Source of the DNA: Entamoeba invadens IP1
Taxonomy: Eukaryota > Evosea > Mastigamoebida > Endamoebidae
Assembly: GCF_000330505.1 (NCBI RefSeq)
Contig: NW_004440325.1
Coordinates: 69,266-81,614, forward strand
Length of the DNA stretch: 12,349 nt
Direction: 5' to 3'
Shown here: positions 1 to 9,428 of the stretch, one piece after another
How the letters are laid out: every line of letters starts with the position of its first letter
Position numbering within the stretch: position 1 is the first letter of the stretch
The notes under the pieces: generated by a model
Databases searched by the model: none
What the model was told of the DNA's origin: nothing
The model's input: only the letters and a program-made list of their open reading frames with translations
Translations under genes and position numbers: made by a program

Positions 1-217
1 AGTAATTTATACAAACAAAGCTTTGGGTTTCATTAAACCGGTTTCACATATTTTAAACAGTAAAATAATAAAATAAAATATTAATATTAGTGTTTTATAG
101 CTTTTTGTTAAAAATGATTAAGTATTAAAATTACTTTTGGCATAATTTAAAAGGTCACTTTTAAAGGTTTTTTATTAATAATCAAAAAGTTGATTTGAAT
201 CGACAACTAAACTTAAA

Positions 218-1765
218 ATGATGAACAGTACAACAAACTCATCAACATACCAATTCAAATAATACTTCTCAAGGAACACAATTTGAAACAAAGAAAACAA
301 AATTTTTTATTTGAAAACAGTGGCACTTTAAAGAGGAATATGTTAAATTATGATAGTGTTGTATCATTTATCAGTATACAATAAATATGCTGGAAAGTAC
401 TTACTTAGTCATTGTTACCTTGCAGTGGATTTTATTTTTTCTCGTTTCAGGATATTTTGTTTCCTATTCAATCATTTTTAGAAATTATAATTTCATATAG
501 ATAACAAACAGTTGGTTAAGATCAAATTTTGACACTTTTATAGATAAAATCAAACGAATTGTCAACGTTTTAAAATATCAAATGTTTACCAAAATGGAGA
601 ATTGGAAACAATTTACAGTGAAAATATTGAGCTATCAATTGAATAAAAAACAAGTAAAATTTGTCAAGTTGATATTTCTGGAAACACCGAAGAAGTTATT
701 CAAAACGGTGTTCAAAACCAATATGCAAAAGATACAGAAAAAACAAACGGAAATGCAACTGAAACAACAACACCAAATTCAGAAAGTGTCATAAAAGAAA
801 ACAATTAAGAAAAAGAAGAAAATGATAAAAATTGACAACAACATAAAAACGCCATTTTTAATCTGTTTGCTTTTCTTATGCGACGAGTTATAAGACTGTT
901 TCCAATACAAGTTTTTGGTACACTGTTGACTAGATGCATTTATACATTTTACATCATGAAATTTTGGAAAAATATTATCTATTTATTACTTAACATATTT
1001 TGCATTCCAAATTGGGAATACGGTTGGAAGTTCGCACCAAATGGGATATCATGGACTCTTTTCTTCGAGTATTTTTTCGCAGTAATATATGCATTTTACT
1101 TGAAATATATCCACATTATTTTTGTCATATTCGTGGATTTGGGGTTCTTTTTACAACTCTTTTTAAGTCAACTTCAGGTTTTAAAGTTTAGTTTTTGGCA
1201 TCAGAAAATGACTTTTAATATAGGGTTTATCTTTTACGACAGCGGGTTTTTTGTGGGATTAACAAGTGCTATTTTTTGTCAATGGCATTGTAGTTGAATA
1301 TATTGTATCAAATTTTCAGAAGTGGTGGACTGAAAAATATGGAAAAAGACCTCAAATCCCATTTGGTACGTTTGTCAGTGTTATTATTATCTTTGTTACT
1401 TTTAAAGTGAATAGTCACAACTTTACTGATACACACAATTCGATCAACTGTTTGTTGTGTGTTAGTTTATTATATCATTTTACACTTTTTGTTGCAACAA
1501 ACTATGAAATTAACAATTATTTTATAAGAAAAGTCGCACTTTTTGTGGTGATGTGTCATACCCACTGTTTTTGGTGCACAAAACTTTCTTGGAAATAATG
1601 GCAACTTGGGTGATGGTTTTTAACAGACAATCAGGATTTTAGTTGTGGTTTGTGTACTTTGAAGTTGCATTTATTTCATTTTTATTCTCAAGTGCAGTTT
1701 TTAAATATTATGACGAGCCTGTTAGAAATTATTTGACCCGATTATTATTCAAAAAACACAAATAA
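218..1765 (+). pseudogene. Broken acyltransferase-3 family membrane protein gene
   Basis: Remnant of a multi-pass membrane O-acyltransferase (acyltransferase 3 / OafA-like), a family that moves acyl groups onto extracytoplasmic sugars or other acceptors. The main reading frame (codons starting at positions such as 878) holds RRVIRLFPIQVFGTLL (about 881-928), NGISWTLFFEYFF (about 1039-1077), typical of the family's W-S/T-L-x-x-E-x-x-F core, then GDVSYPLFLVHK (about 1549-1584) and a C-terminal end YYDEPVRNYL closing at TAA 1763-1765. It is broken by in-frame stops at 644-646, 806-808, 833-835 and 1640-1642. The stretch from about 1270 to 1540 reads only in another frame, so there are shifts at both ends. 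A further frame at 387-500 encodes ILFFLVSGYFVS, resembling the family's first membrane segment. The ATG at 218 is the earliest plausible start but is weakly supported; evidence is firm from about 878. The family call is from recognised motifs, and the substrate is unknown. Confidence 0.72.
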
Positions 1766-2078
1766 TTGAATTATTTTTATATAATCATTATTCAAAACAT
1801 TTATATTTTATTTGTTATCGTATAATTAAACAAAATACACAAACCAGAAATTAAATTATAATAACAATAGAATAAATATATTAGATTTATTAGATTTTGT
1901 ATTGTTGTGTAACAGAAATCTATTTATTATAATAAAAAAATGTCGTGAAACTAACTGTACATGACAATATCCATTCTCATGGTTTTTATTTTGTTGTTTG
2001 TTTGTAAAACATAAGAAAAATAAAAAATTGATTTTTTAATCTTTTAAAATAATATAACAATAATACTATGAACACTAT

Positions 2079-2209
2079 GCCTTATGCAAAACTTTATTTT
2101 ATGCAAGAATTTTATTATTTAATTATAATAAAACAAAACCATAATTATAGTTGAAAAATTCAAATCTTAAAATACCAGACACACTGCCTTATGCAAAAAG
2201 TTATTTTGA
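2079..2209. repeat. Imperfect short direct repeat, offset 107 bases
   Basis: The 13 bases GCCTTATGCAAAA occur at 2079-2091 and 2186-2198. Similarity extends loosely on both sides (AATAC upstream, TTATTTT downstream). A partial third copy, TTATGCAAGAATTTTATT, starts near 2099. This could be a decayed local duplication; in DNA this AT-rich part of the match may be chance. Confidence 0.35.
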
Positions 2210-3105
2210 GCTTTAAGATAAGTTTGAACAAGTAAACCAGAACTTAAAAAATATACCAATTTAATGCTTAAAGTCCTACACCACGTCTTTTGCCAGATTA
2301 AAGTGAAATTCTCATATCAGTTTGTATTTTCTTTGTTTTGTTTTAAATTGTATAAGATACTTACTACCAGCTTGTTTTGTTGCCAAAAAATAATTACGTT
2401 TCAAAAGGTTTGTTTATAACACAAACGACTTCAAGAAACTCGTGTTGAATGTTGTTAACTTGGTAGTGAGTTTCTCAAAAAAACAAAAAAAAATAAAAGA
2501 AAGTGGGTTATTGTCGTAGATTGTTTTCAAAATGTCACAACCCCACCGTGTTTATTGTTTTATACAATTGTTGATTAAATAATTTAAACAATTTTTATAT
2601 TGATTAAGTTATTAAATTATATTAAATAGCATATATTTTTTTTCTTTTCAACTGCTATTATTTGTTGAGAGTCATCACAACATATCAAATATAATAAACA
2701 TTAATAACAATCTTGATAAAAAAATACTTCATTGTCAATTTTTTGTGGTTATAATTTTCCTCCAATAGCAAAATATATATCAATCATGTTTTTAAATTCG
2801 TTTCGTGTTATTTTTATCAATTTTTTTAAAATAAAAAAATTGGTTATATAATAAAAATAACTATATATTTTAACTTGTTTCTTTCAAATATAAAGTTTCA
2901 CATAAAATAAAATGACCATACTGTATAACAATACTCTATTTATAGGCGAAATGTTACATGTAAATTGATATTGAATTGTGACAAATTAAAAGCAATGTAT
3001 TTTTGATTAATGAAATGTGACACAGAAATAACTATAAAAAACTATGATTACAAATTAATTTTATATATTCTATTTATAAATACGTATTAATAACATTAAA
3101 AATAA

Positions 3106-3113
3106 TTATAAAT
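3106..3113 (+). promoter_or_regulatory. Possible TATA-like element of the kinase gene
   Basis: TTATAAAT lies 42 to 49 bases before the kinase ATG. Entamoeba genes usually have very short 5' leaders and a TATA-type element about 30 bases before the transcription start, so the spacing fits. The match to the published GTATTTAAA-type consensus is poor and such strings are common here, so this is a weak call. Confidence 0.25.
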
Positions 3114-3154
3114 GTAAAAAAAACTGATAATAATTGTAAATCAAGTATTTGAAA

Positions 3155-6100
3155 ATGAAAATTGTATTTGTTTTTGTATTTTCATTAGCAACATATGGAT
3201 ATCGGTGTGACTGTACTCCAAATGGCACTGACACTGACGACGGATTTACTCCTTCAAATTGTTCAGTAACAACAAATTCGATCTGTTTTTCTTTAAACTT
3301 TAATTTTTCATCTGATATATTCATGTTTCATAAATTTGTCATTATTAATAACATAAAATTTTATTCACATGAAGAAAAATGGTACAACATTCAAACTCTT
3401 ACAATTGCTTCAGATTCTATTTTTTCAAATACGATCAATTTGCATAGCAACCAAACACTTATCATAGAGCCAAAAGCTACAATACATGTGATTAAAAATA
3501 CAATTATGTTTGGAAAGTTGTCCATTGCTGGAAACCTCAATTTGATTGATCCAGAATTAAACAACCCACGAATCATCATGTGGAATTCAACTTACCTCCA
3601 CCTCAATTATAACTACCAAGGAAGATTAAAATTTGATATAACGAATCCAACAGACAACACAAAGTGTTTTGATGTCATTTCACTTAATAACGAATCCAAT
3701 ATAGACATTAATACAAATCCAACCCATATCACATCAGACACGTTTAAATACTCATTCAACTTTACAATGGGGAAGGGGTACCTTATTTCAAATAAAAAGT
3801 TAATTCGATTTTGCCCAAATGGTACACCACTTGACAAAGACGTTGTTTGTATGTTGAAAACAAATATGTACACTTCAAAATCACCAACCACAATGGAAGG
3901 TGCATTTGATTATCCACATTGTCCGTGTAATAACGATGGTGGTGTGAATTGCAAACTCAAATTATCAAATAAATTTAATTGGTTTGACATGTTTAATAAT
4001 GATCTTAGTGGCACAGAATTGATGATAGATCGTAGTATTGCTATTTATAACTTTAAGAGTTCAAAACAAGTCACTATCGCTGATGATGTAGAATTAACAT
4101 TTCATACAAAAATTGTTAATGATTTAGTGTTTTTTTTCACTTTTGGAAAAGTTAAAATTTCTTTGTTTGATGATTCTTCTTCATTCATTTATTCAACTGT
4201 GTCAAATACAATGTCGTGTAATGGTGCTTCATATTACGAATTTTTTTTAAACCAAAACATCACCAAATTAAATATTGACTGCACTGGAAGTATAAAAACA
4301 CTTTGTTTGTATGAAAACACGAATGTTTTTATTTCTAAAAACACAACTTTGGTTCAAATCGTTCAAATTAATTTCAATGAAAATGGAAAGAATTTTGTAT
4401 TCTTGGAAAACGCCAGTAACAACAACGCAATGAAATATTGTTATCTTTTTGAAATGACAAAAGGTGGTTTAACGTGCCTCATGTGCGACTATAAATATCG
4501 ACTTGTAGATGGAGCATGTCTACCTCTTGACGAAAATTGTGAGACGTACAACAAAAACAACAAGTGTGTATTGTGCAAAATTGGGTATGTTTTAAATGAA
4601 CAATCTGAATGTATTAGTTCAGAAATATGTTCATATGGCACATCAGCTAATTGTTACAAATGTCAAGATAGTTACATAACAAATGAAAACAAATGTGTGT
4701 CGGATACCAAGTGCCAACACAGTGATGGGAGTGTATGCATCAATTGTCACAACGGAAACTCATTTGACAAATGCGAGAGCTGCACATCGCATTGTCGTTT
4801 GTGTAAAAACGAGAAGTGTTCTATTTGCGATAACAACTTTATATTAAAAAATGAAAGTTTCTGTGTTGAAATGGAAGGTGGAGTTTCAAATGGAATATCG
4901 ACTGTTTGGTGTAATGACAATTATTACATTGCAAATGGTGTCTGTTACAATTGTTCATCAAACTACATACACTCTATATTATGTGACAAAAGCAATAAAA
5001 TCACATGTGAAACCAATTATATTATTACCAATGAAAGACAATGCACGTCACTTATTTGTACAAATGAAACATTTAAAGAAGAAAATGGGATGTGTGTTTT
5101 AGCAAAAGAAGATTGTGTTTTTATTGTGAACAACAAATGTTTGGAATGTGATAATAATTACATTCTTAACGACTCTGATATTTGTGTAAATGTTATAAAT
5201 GACACATCTTTAACTAAATGTGTATTGTATAACAAACATAGCTGTATTTCATGTGACATTGGGTATTACTTGTTAATTGCAAAATGTTATTTATGTTCTG
5301 AGAATTGCACAAGTTGTATTGAAAGTGATACAAAATGTCTGTCATGTAAGTACGGGTTTTATATTGGAGAAAATTACACGTGTTTGCCAAGCACCGAGCT
5401 GTTGGGAAAATGTGACAAAATATCACAAATTACTGGTGGGTGTTATCAATGCAAAGATGGGTATTACAGAGTTGGTATGGATTGTGTTGAATGTCTTTCT
5501 AATTGCTCAACATGCAACACAAAAGACGCGTGTTTGACTTGTAATTTGACAAATTACAAAACAACGAGTGGAAAGTGTTTGCCACAAAACAGTATTATTG
5601 GGTGTGCTGTTGAAGTCACACAAAATGGGTGTAACAAATGTTTGAGTGAATATTACACTATTAATGACAAAGAGTGTGAAAAATGTAACAACAACTGTAC
5701 AACGTGTACACAACATGAAAAATGCACATCTTGTGTTAAAAATAAGGTTTTATTTGAAAGTGGACTTTGTCTTGATATTTCATTTGTACCAGAATGTATT
5801 GAAGTATTAAACTCGAAATGCTCCAAATGTGCATTCTGGCACTCTCCCAATATAACCGGAACGTTGTGTGACAAGAAAGTAGTTTGGTGGGTACTTCTTG
5901 TTATAATTTTGTTTACAATTATAATGATGATATTATATGTATTATTAATTGTATTTACAGTGAAATACATTGAAAAGAAAATACATCAAAAACAGCTTGC
6001 AAAAACAACAACAAGTTTTAAAATGAGTCATTCGAACATTTCTTTTGTTCAACTGAGCGATGGCATTGTTGTCAATAAAACAGAAATTAGATTTGGTTGT

Positions 6101-7225
6101 CCTGATGAACCAGTCAAAGTCGGCGCTGATAGTCGTGAGTTGATATGTGTTGGCAACTCGTCGAAACAACATTTGAAAATTCAATTTTCGACAAAGGAGA
6201 ACACTGCAAAATACACGATCAAAACAGAACCCAAAGTTGTATCTTTATCACAAGGAATGGCAGTCGAATTTGAAATATTTGTTGAACCAAAATGTTCATG
6301 TAAAATTAATGATAAAATTGTGCTTTTTTCAAAAGGATTAAAAGATGGAATTACAAACAACAACCAATTAACTTTGCGCGTTTTTACTGAGATGTCAACA
6401 CATCTTGACCCCGACGAGTTAATTGAAGAGAAGAAACTTGGTGAGGGGTCTTTTGGAATTGTCTACAAAGGATCTTTTAGAGGAAATTGTGTGGCTATTA
6501 AAAAGATGAAGGAATTAAAAGAAGATGTTGATGAAATAAATGACTTTACCAAAGAAGTTGAAATGCTTGACAAATTTCGGAGTGAATATATCGTCCATTT
6601 TTATGGAGCTGTGTTCATACCAAATAAGGTGTGTATGGTCACTGAGTTCGCACAATATGGAAGTTTACAAGATTTAATGAAACACAAAACATATGACGAA
6701 GTTGACATGAAACTTCGAATTAAAATGATGTTGGACGCATCAAGAGGGATTTTTTATTTACACGAAAACGGCATTTTACATCGAGACATTAAACCAGACA
6801 ATTTACTTGTGTTTTCATTAAATTTAAATGACAAAATAAATGCTAAATTGACTGACTTTGGATCGTCGAGAAACATCAATACGCTGATGACTAACATGAC
6901 ATTCACTAAAGGTATTGGAACACCAATTTACATGGCGCCTGAGGTGTTAAACAAAGAGAAGTATAAGAAGGCTGCAGACATTTATTCGTTTGGCATAACA
7001 ATGTATGAAGTGTTTGGATGGTGTAAAGCGTATCCAATTACCACATTCAAATTTCCGTGGAAAATAGCAGAATTTGTGACTGCTGGAGAACGACTTGAGA
7101 GAAGAGAGAACATTCCAGAAAAATTATATCAACTGATAGAAATGTGTTGGAAACAAAACCCAAAAGAAAGAGAAACAACTATAAATATCGTTGATTTTAT
7201 CCAGAGAAGTTATAATTCAATATAA
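3155..7225 (+). CDS. Transmembrane receptor-like kinase (Entamoeba TMK family)
   Basis: Intact, intron-free 1356-residue type I receptor kinase. Residues 1-16 are a hydrophobic signal peptide. About 60-425 is a beta-rich domain with many N-glycosylation sequons. 429-905 is a cysteine-rich stretch with about 22 CxxC motifs. 911-936 is the single membrane segment. 957-1080 is a cytosolic beta-rich domain, and 1090-1351 is a TKL-type kinase. Catalytic residues look complete: GEGSFG loop (G1096, G1098, G1101), VAIK lysine K1116, probable helix-C glutamate E1134, HRDIKPDN (D1211, K1213, N1216), DFG D1234-G1236 and APE 1261-1263. HRDIKPDN favours Ser/Thr specificity. The start is the ATG at 3155; an in-frame TTG two codons upstream is not expected to start a eukaryotic protein. 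Family members in E. histolytica are surface sensors involved in phagocytosis, growth and serum response; this one's ligand is unknown. A TATTT at 7291-7295 may be a polyadenylation signal. Confidence 0.95.
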   Translation: MKIVFVFVFSLATYGYRCDCTPNGTDTDDGFTPSNCSVTTNSICFSLNFNFSSDIFMFHKFVIINNIKFYSHEEKWYNIQTLTIASDSIFSNTINLHSNQTLIIEPKATIHVIKNTIMFGKLSIAGNLNLIDPELNNPRIIMWNSTYLHLNYNYQGRLKFDITNPTDNTKCFDVISLNNESNIDINTNPTHITSDTFKYSFNFTMGKGYLISNKKLIRFCPNGTPLDKDVVCMLKTNMYTSKSPTTMEGAFDYPHCPCNNDGGVNCKLKLSNKFNWFDMFNNDLSGTELMIDRSIAIYNFKSSKQVTIADDVELTFHTKIVNDLVFFFTFGKVKISLFDDSSSFIYSTVSNTMSCNGASYYEFFLNQNITKLNIDCTGSIKTLCLYENTNVFISKNTTLVQIVQINFNENGKNFVFLENASNNNAMKYCYLFEMTKGGLTCLMCDYKYRLVDGACLPLDENCETYNKNNKCVLCKIGYVLNEQSECISSEICSYGTSANCYKCQDSYITNENKCVSDTKCQHSDGSVCINCHNGNSFDKCESCTSHCRLCKNEKCSICDNNFILKNESFCVEMEGGVSNGISTVWCNDNYYIANGVCYNCSSNYIHSILCDKSNKITCETNYIITNERQCTSLICTNETFKEENGMCVLAKEDCVFIVNNKCLECDNNYILNDSDICVNVINDTSLTKCVLYNKHSCISCDIGYYLLIAKCYLCSENCTSCIESDTKCLSCKYGFYIGENYTCLPSTELLGKCDKISQITGGCYQCKDGYYRVGMDCVECLSNCSTCNTKDACLTCNLTNYKTTSGKCLPQNSIIGCAVEVTQNGCNKCLSEYYTINDKECEKCNNNCTTCTQHEKCTSCVKNKVLFESGLCLDISFVPECIEVLNSKCSKCAFWHSPNITGTLCDKKVVWWVLLVIILFTIIMMILYVLLIVFTVKYIEKKIHQKQLAKTTTSFKMSHSNISFVQLSDGIVVNKTEIRFGCPDEPVKVGADSRELICVGNSSKQHLKIQFSTKENTAKYTIKTEPKVVSLSQGMAVEFEIFVEPKCSCKINDKIVLFSKGLKDGITNNNQLTLRVFTEMSTHLDPDELIEEKKLGEGSFGIVYKGSFRGNCVAIKKMKELKEDVDEINDFTKEVEMLDKFRSEYIVHFYGAVFIPNKVCMVTEFAQYGSLQDLMKHKTYDEVDMKLRIKMMLDASRGIFYLHENGILHRDIKPDNLLVFSLNLNDKINAKLTDFGSSRNINTLMTNMTFTKGIGTPIYMAPEVLNKEKYKKAADIYSFGITMYEVFGWCKAYPITTFKFPWKIAEFVTAGERLERRENIPEKLYQLIEMCWKQNPKERETTINIVDFIQRSYNSI
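5285..5845 (+). repeat. Three tandem cysteine-rich modules within the kinase ectodomain
   Basis: Residues 711-776, 777-840 and 841 to about 895 are three successive units of 66, 64 and about 55 residues. Each begins with a CxxC-x3-CxxC-x5/6-CxxC core (CYLC/CTSC/CLSC, CVEC/CSTC/CLTC, CEKC/CTTC/CTSC). Each core is followed by a C-L-P/D segment and ends in another CxxC (CYQC, CNKC, CSKC). A looser related unit, CESC/CRLC/CSIC, lies earlier, near residues 540-560. The pattern suggests disulphide-bonded growth-factor-receptor-like modules that grew by internal duplication. They form the membrane-proximal stalk. Confidence 0.8.
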
Positions 7226-8095
7226 AACAAAATGAATACAATCAGACGTTTAATAAAACAGCTTGATATTACTAAATTGAAACATTTTTATATTTTTATT
7301 AACATTATAATAAAGTATCAATTTAACAATTATTTATTTATATAAAAATGAATTATTTTATGTTAATAAAATGCAATAAAATACATTTACAACATTTAAT
7401 CTGATCATTTTTTTTCACTTTTAATGGTGAATTCTTCTTGTTAAAAAGTATTTACTGATTCAAAGTGAAATTTACAAAATTGAGTTTGTCCGCTTTCAAG
7501 CCTTTTCGAGTTTCACACCAATAAGATGTATCTAATTCTATTTTTTGTGTAAAATAAAAAAAATCTGGAACATAATCAGTTTAATTATGTTGAAAATTTT
7601 ATACTAAAACAACGAACATATCAAGTTACCATAAAAAACTATTATTTTTAAATTTGTTTAATGTTTGAATCTCTATGTTTTGTCTTTGTGTGACTCGTTT
7701 GTTGTTGTTTTGCTTCGTTAGTAAACTTAACTTTTTTAATTTGAGAAAATGTAATTAAGTTATAAAACAAAGACTTGTTATTGATGTACTTTGACTGTTG
7801 CTTTTTGAATGAGATATATCAAATGAAATTTGGGGCGAGAAATATAATTTTTATTTATTGTTATGATAGAACAAATATTTTTTTGCTTTTTTTATTGTTC
7901 AAAAACAATGTCTGAATAAATTATACAACAGCACAACAAATATTTTTATATGAATATTAATAATTACTAAAATCATTTAAATATTGTTTTTGAAGAACGT
8001 GTGTTTGTTATTACATACTAGTAAAGATTTTACTTGGTTTAATTTCTTTTGTCTTGATCTTGTTATTTTAAACATTTTTATTTAAATAAATTAAT
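7226..8095. other. Intergenic region between convergent genes, no gene seen
   Basis: About 870 AT-rich bases separate the 3' ends of the kinase gene (+) and the TLDc pseudogene (-). They should hold both 3' ends. T-rich runs near 7284-7300, including TATTT, resemble Entamoeba polyadenylation signals. I see no reading frame with protein character, no RNA gene and no clear repeat. Confidence 0.65.
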
Positions 8096-9087
8096 TTAAT
8101 TGGTAAGTTGGAAAACACGAATACTTTTTGGTGTATATGTTTTCCCATCAATGAAATCTCCACTTTGTGCAGTGTAACTAGTGGGAGTACATTTATGATA
8201 TTTTAAACCACATTTGCCAATGGGTATGTCGTATAAGTAAATGTCTTTTTTATTATCATTTCCAAATACAAAAAGATAAGAATTGTCTTTTGTGCAAGAA
8301 ATAAAAGCGTTGTCACCTTGTCCTTCTTTTAACACAATATCTTTGGGTTTAACTCTCCATTTCGCACAATTGAAAATATGAATGAAGTGTCGTTTTTCAA
8401 CCATTGCCCACTTTTATCAATTGTGCCATAGTAAACCCCTCCAAATTTGTTCTTTTGGTCGTCTTCAATCAAAAACAGAAGATCGCTTTTTCCTTTTATT
8501 TTATCATCAAATACAGATGTGTCTTTGCTCCAGTCATCTTCAAATGAGTTAAACACAATATTGGAAATTTTCTTCTTTGTTATTTCTTCAAGTTTTTGAC
8601 GTTCGCCGTTTTCAAGACCAAAATTGAAATTTTGTTCCATTTCTCTTCATTTTTTTTAATTTTTTCCAACTCATCAATTTCATTCGTTTTGATTTTTTTA
8701 TTTTTGAAAGTTCGGTTTTAAAATCTTCTTCAAGTTTTTTCTTTTTAATTTCGTAGTCGTCCGTGTAAAGTAAATTCAGCTTCTCTATTGAATAGTCCAA
8801 CTCTATTTCATATGTTGGTATATCTTTAATGTGTTGTTTTGTTATTGCTGTTAAAAACAAAACATCTTGCAAAAGTGACTGCCACTTCTTTTTTAAGATT
8901 AGTTCTTCTGATAATCTTCATCGAGTATTTCAAATACCTTTTCAGCTTCTTTTATTTGCTCTTGAATGGGTAATTCTTTTTGCTCTTCGCCTTTTTTAAT
9001 TAATTCCTTTGGGTTTTCTTTTGGGTCATCTAACAGCTTGGTGATCAGAGTTGTTAGGCTTTGAATTTGCGCTTTTACTTCTTCCAT
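8096..9087 (-). pseudogene. Broken TLDc-domain protein gene
   Basis: Minus-strand locus equivalent to about 330 residues, starting at the ATG at 9087 and ending with PKSIRVFQLTN and a stop at 8096. The N-terminal half is helical and charged, probably coiled coil (about 9087-8640). The C-terminal half matches the TLDc fold: ISNIVFNSFEDDW, FDDKIKGKSDLLFLIEDD, NKFGGVYYG, FIFSIVRNGE, then NAFISC, LFVFGND and the final PKSIRVFQL strand. It is read in pieces. Frame changes fall near 8905-8915, 8680-8705 (an A-rich run), 8600-8635 and 8335-8345, with no other stops inside the pieces. TLDc proteins have no known catalytic site; in yeast and animals they act in oxidation resistance and V-ATPase control. 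The family appears expanded in Entamoeba as far as I recall. It could be a recent pseudogene or, less likely, a gene with several sequence errors. Confidence 0.78.
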
Positions 9088-9428
9088 CCTTTCAGTTGAA
9101 TTTGTGTTTATTAGTTATGTATAAGCTGTTATTAATTTTTATCAAATGAATGGATTAACTTTGAAATGAAGTGGATCTATTAATATATTATAAATTATAA
9201 TAACTACTAACTAGTTATAAGAATTAATATATTAATAATAAAATTATTATATTATAGTTTTAATAACAAAACAGAAAACATTTTATAATGGAAAAACACA
9301 TATCATAATAATAAATTGTACTATTTGAAATAATTTAAATTTTATTTTGTTTTAATACATTAAATTTTGACATTAAAACCAAACATCAATTGGCGGTCAT
9401 ATGAACTTGTAATGTAATAACTCGATAA
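9088..9428. other. Divergent intergenic spacer
   Basis: These 341 AT-rich bases separate two divergent broken genes and should hold both promoters. There are small palindromes such as TAACTAGTTA (9208-9217) and repeated TTAATATATTA-type strings around 9180-9240. A GAAC-like site lies near the rightward gene. There is no coding potential. Confidence 0.6.
9401..9407 (+). promoter_or_regulatory. Possible GAAC-like core promoter element
   Basis: ATGAACT lies 22 to 28 bases before the ATG at 9429. E. histolytica genes often carry a third core promoter element with consensus AATGAACT between TATA and initiator. This copy matches seven of eight bases (the preceding base is T, not A) and its distance is plausible. 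It is a single short match, so weak. Confidence 0.35.

Larger units (their letters stand above)
1766..3154. other. AT-rich intergenic region, no gene seen
   Basis: About 1.4 kb of very AT-rich DNA between the acyltransferase pseudogene and the kinase gene. Neither strand holds a reading frame with recognisable protein character. It contains an imperfect direct repeat (core GCCTTATGCAAAA at 2079-2091 and 2186-2198) and, close to the kinase gene, two overlapping palindromes at 3071-3088. The kinase promoter should lie in the last 100 to 200 bases. Confidence 0.7.

Noticed and set aside
582..794. A 70-residue Lys/Gln-rich open frame
   Set aside because: From about 593 on, the neighbouring frame reads a more protein-like segment (NGELETIYSEN, later NATETTTPNSESVIKENN) continuous in frame with the acyltransferase, so this one is at best partly a shifted piece of that relic.
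1450..1528. GTTTGTT...AAG as an Entamoeba intron in the acyltransferase locus
   Set aside because: Splicing would create a stop at the junction and remove hydrophobic sequence that fits the protein; the stops elsewhere would remain.
3149..3154. In-frame TTG two codons before the kinase ATG as a start
   Set aside because: This is a eukaryotic gene; the ATG at 3155 in an AAAATG context with a signal peptide directly after it is the natural start.
3145..3154. GTATTTGAAA, close to the Entamoeba TATA consensus
   Set aside because: It touches the ATG, leaving no room for a transcription start.
5214..5970. Open frames on the minus strand inside the kinase gene
   Set aside because: They mirror the cysteine-rich and membrane coding sequence and have no start context or family character.
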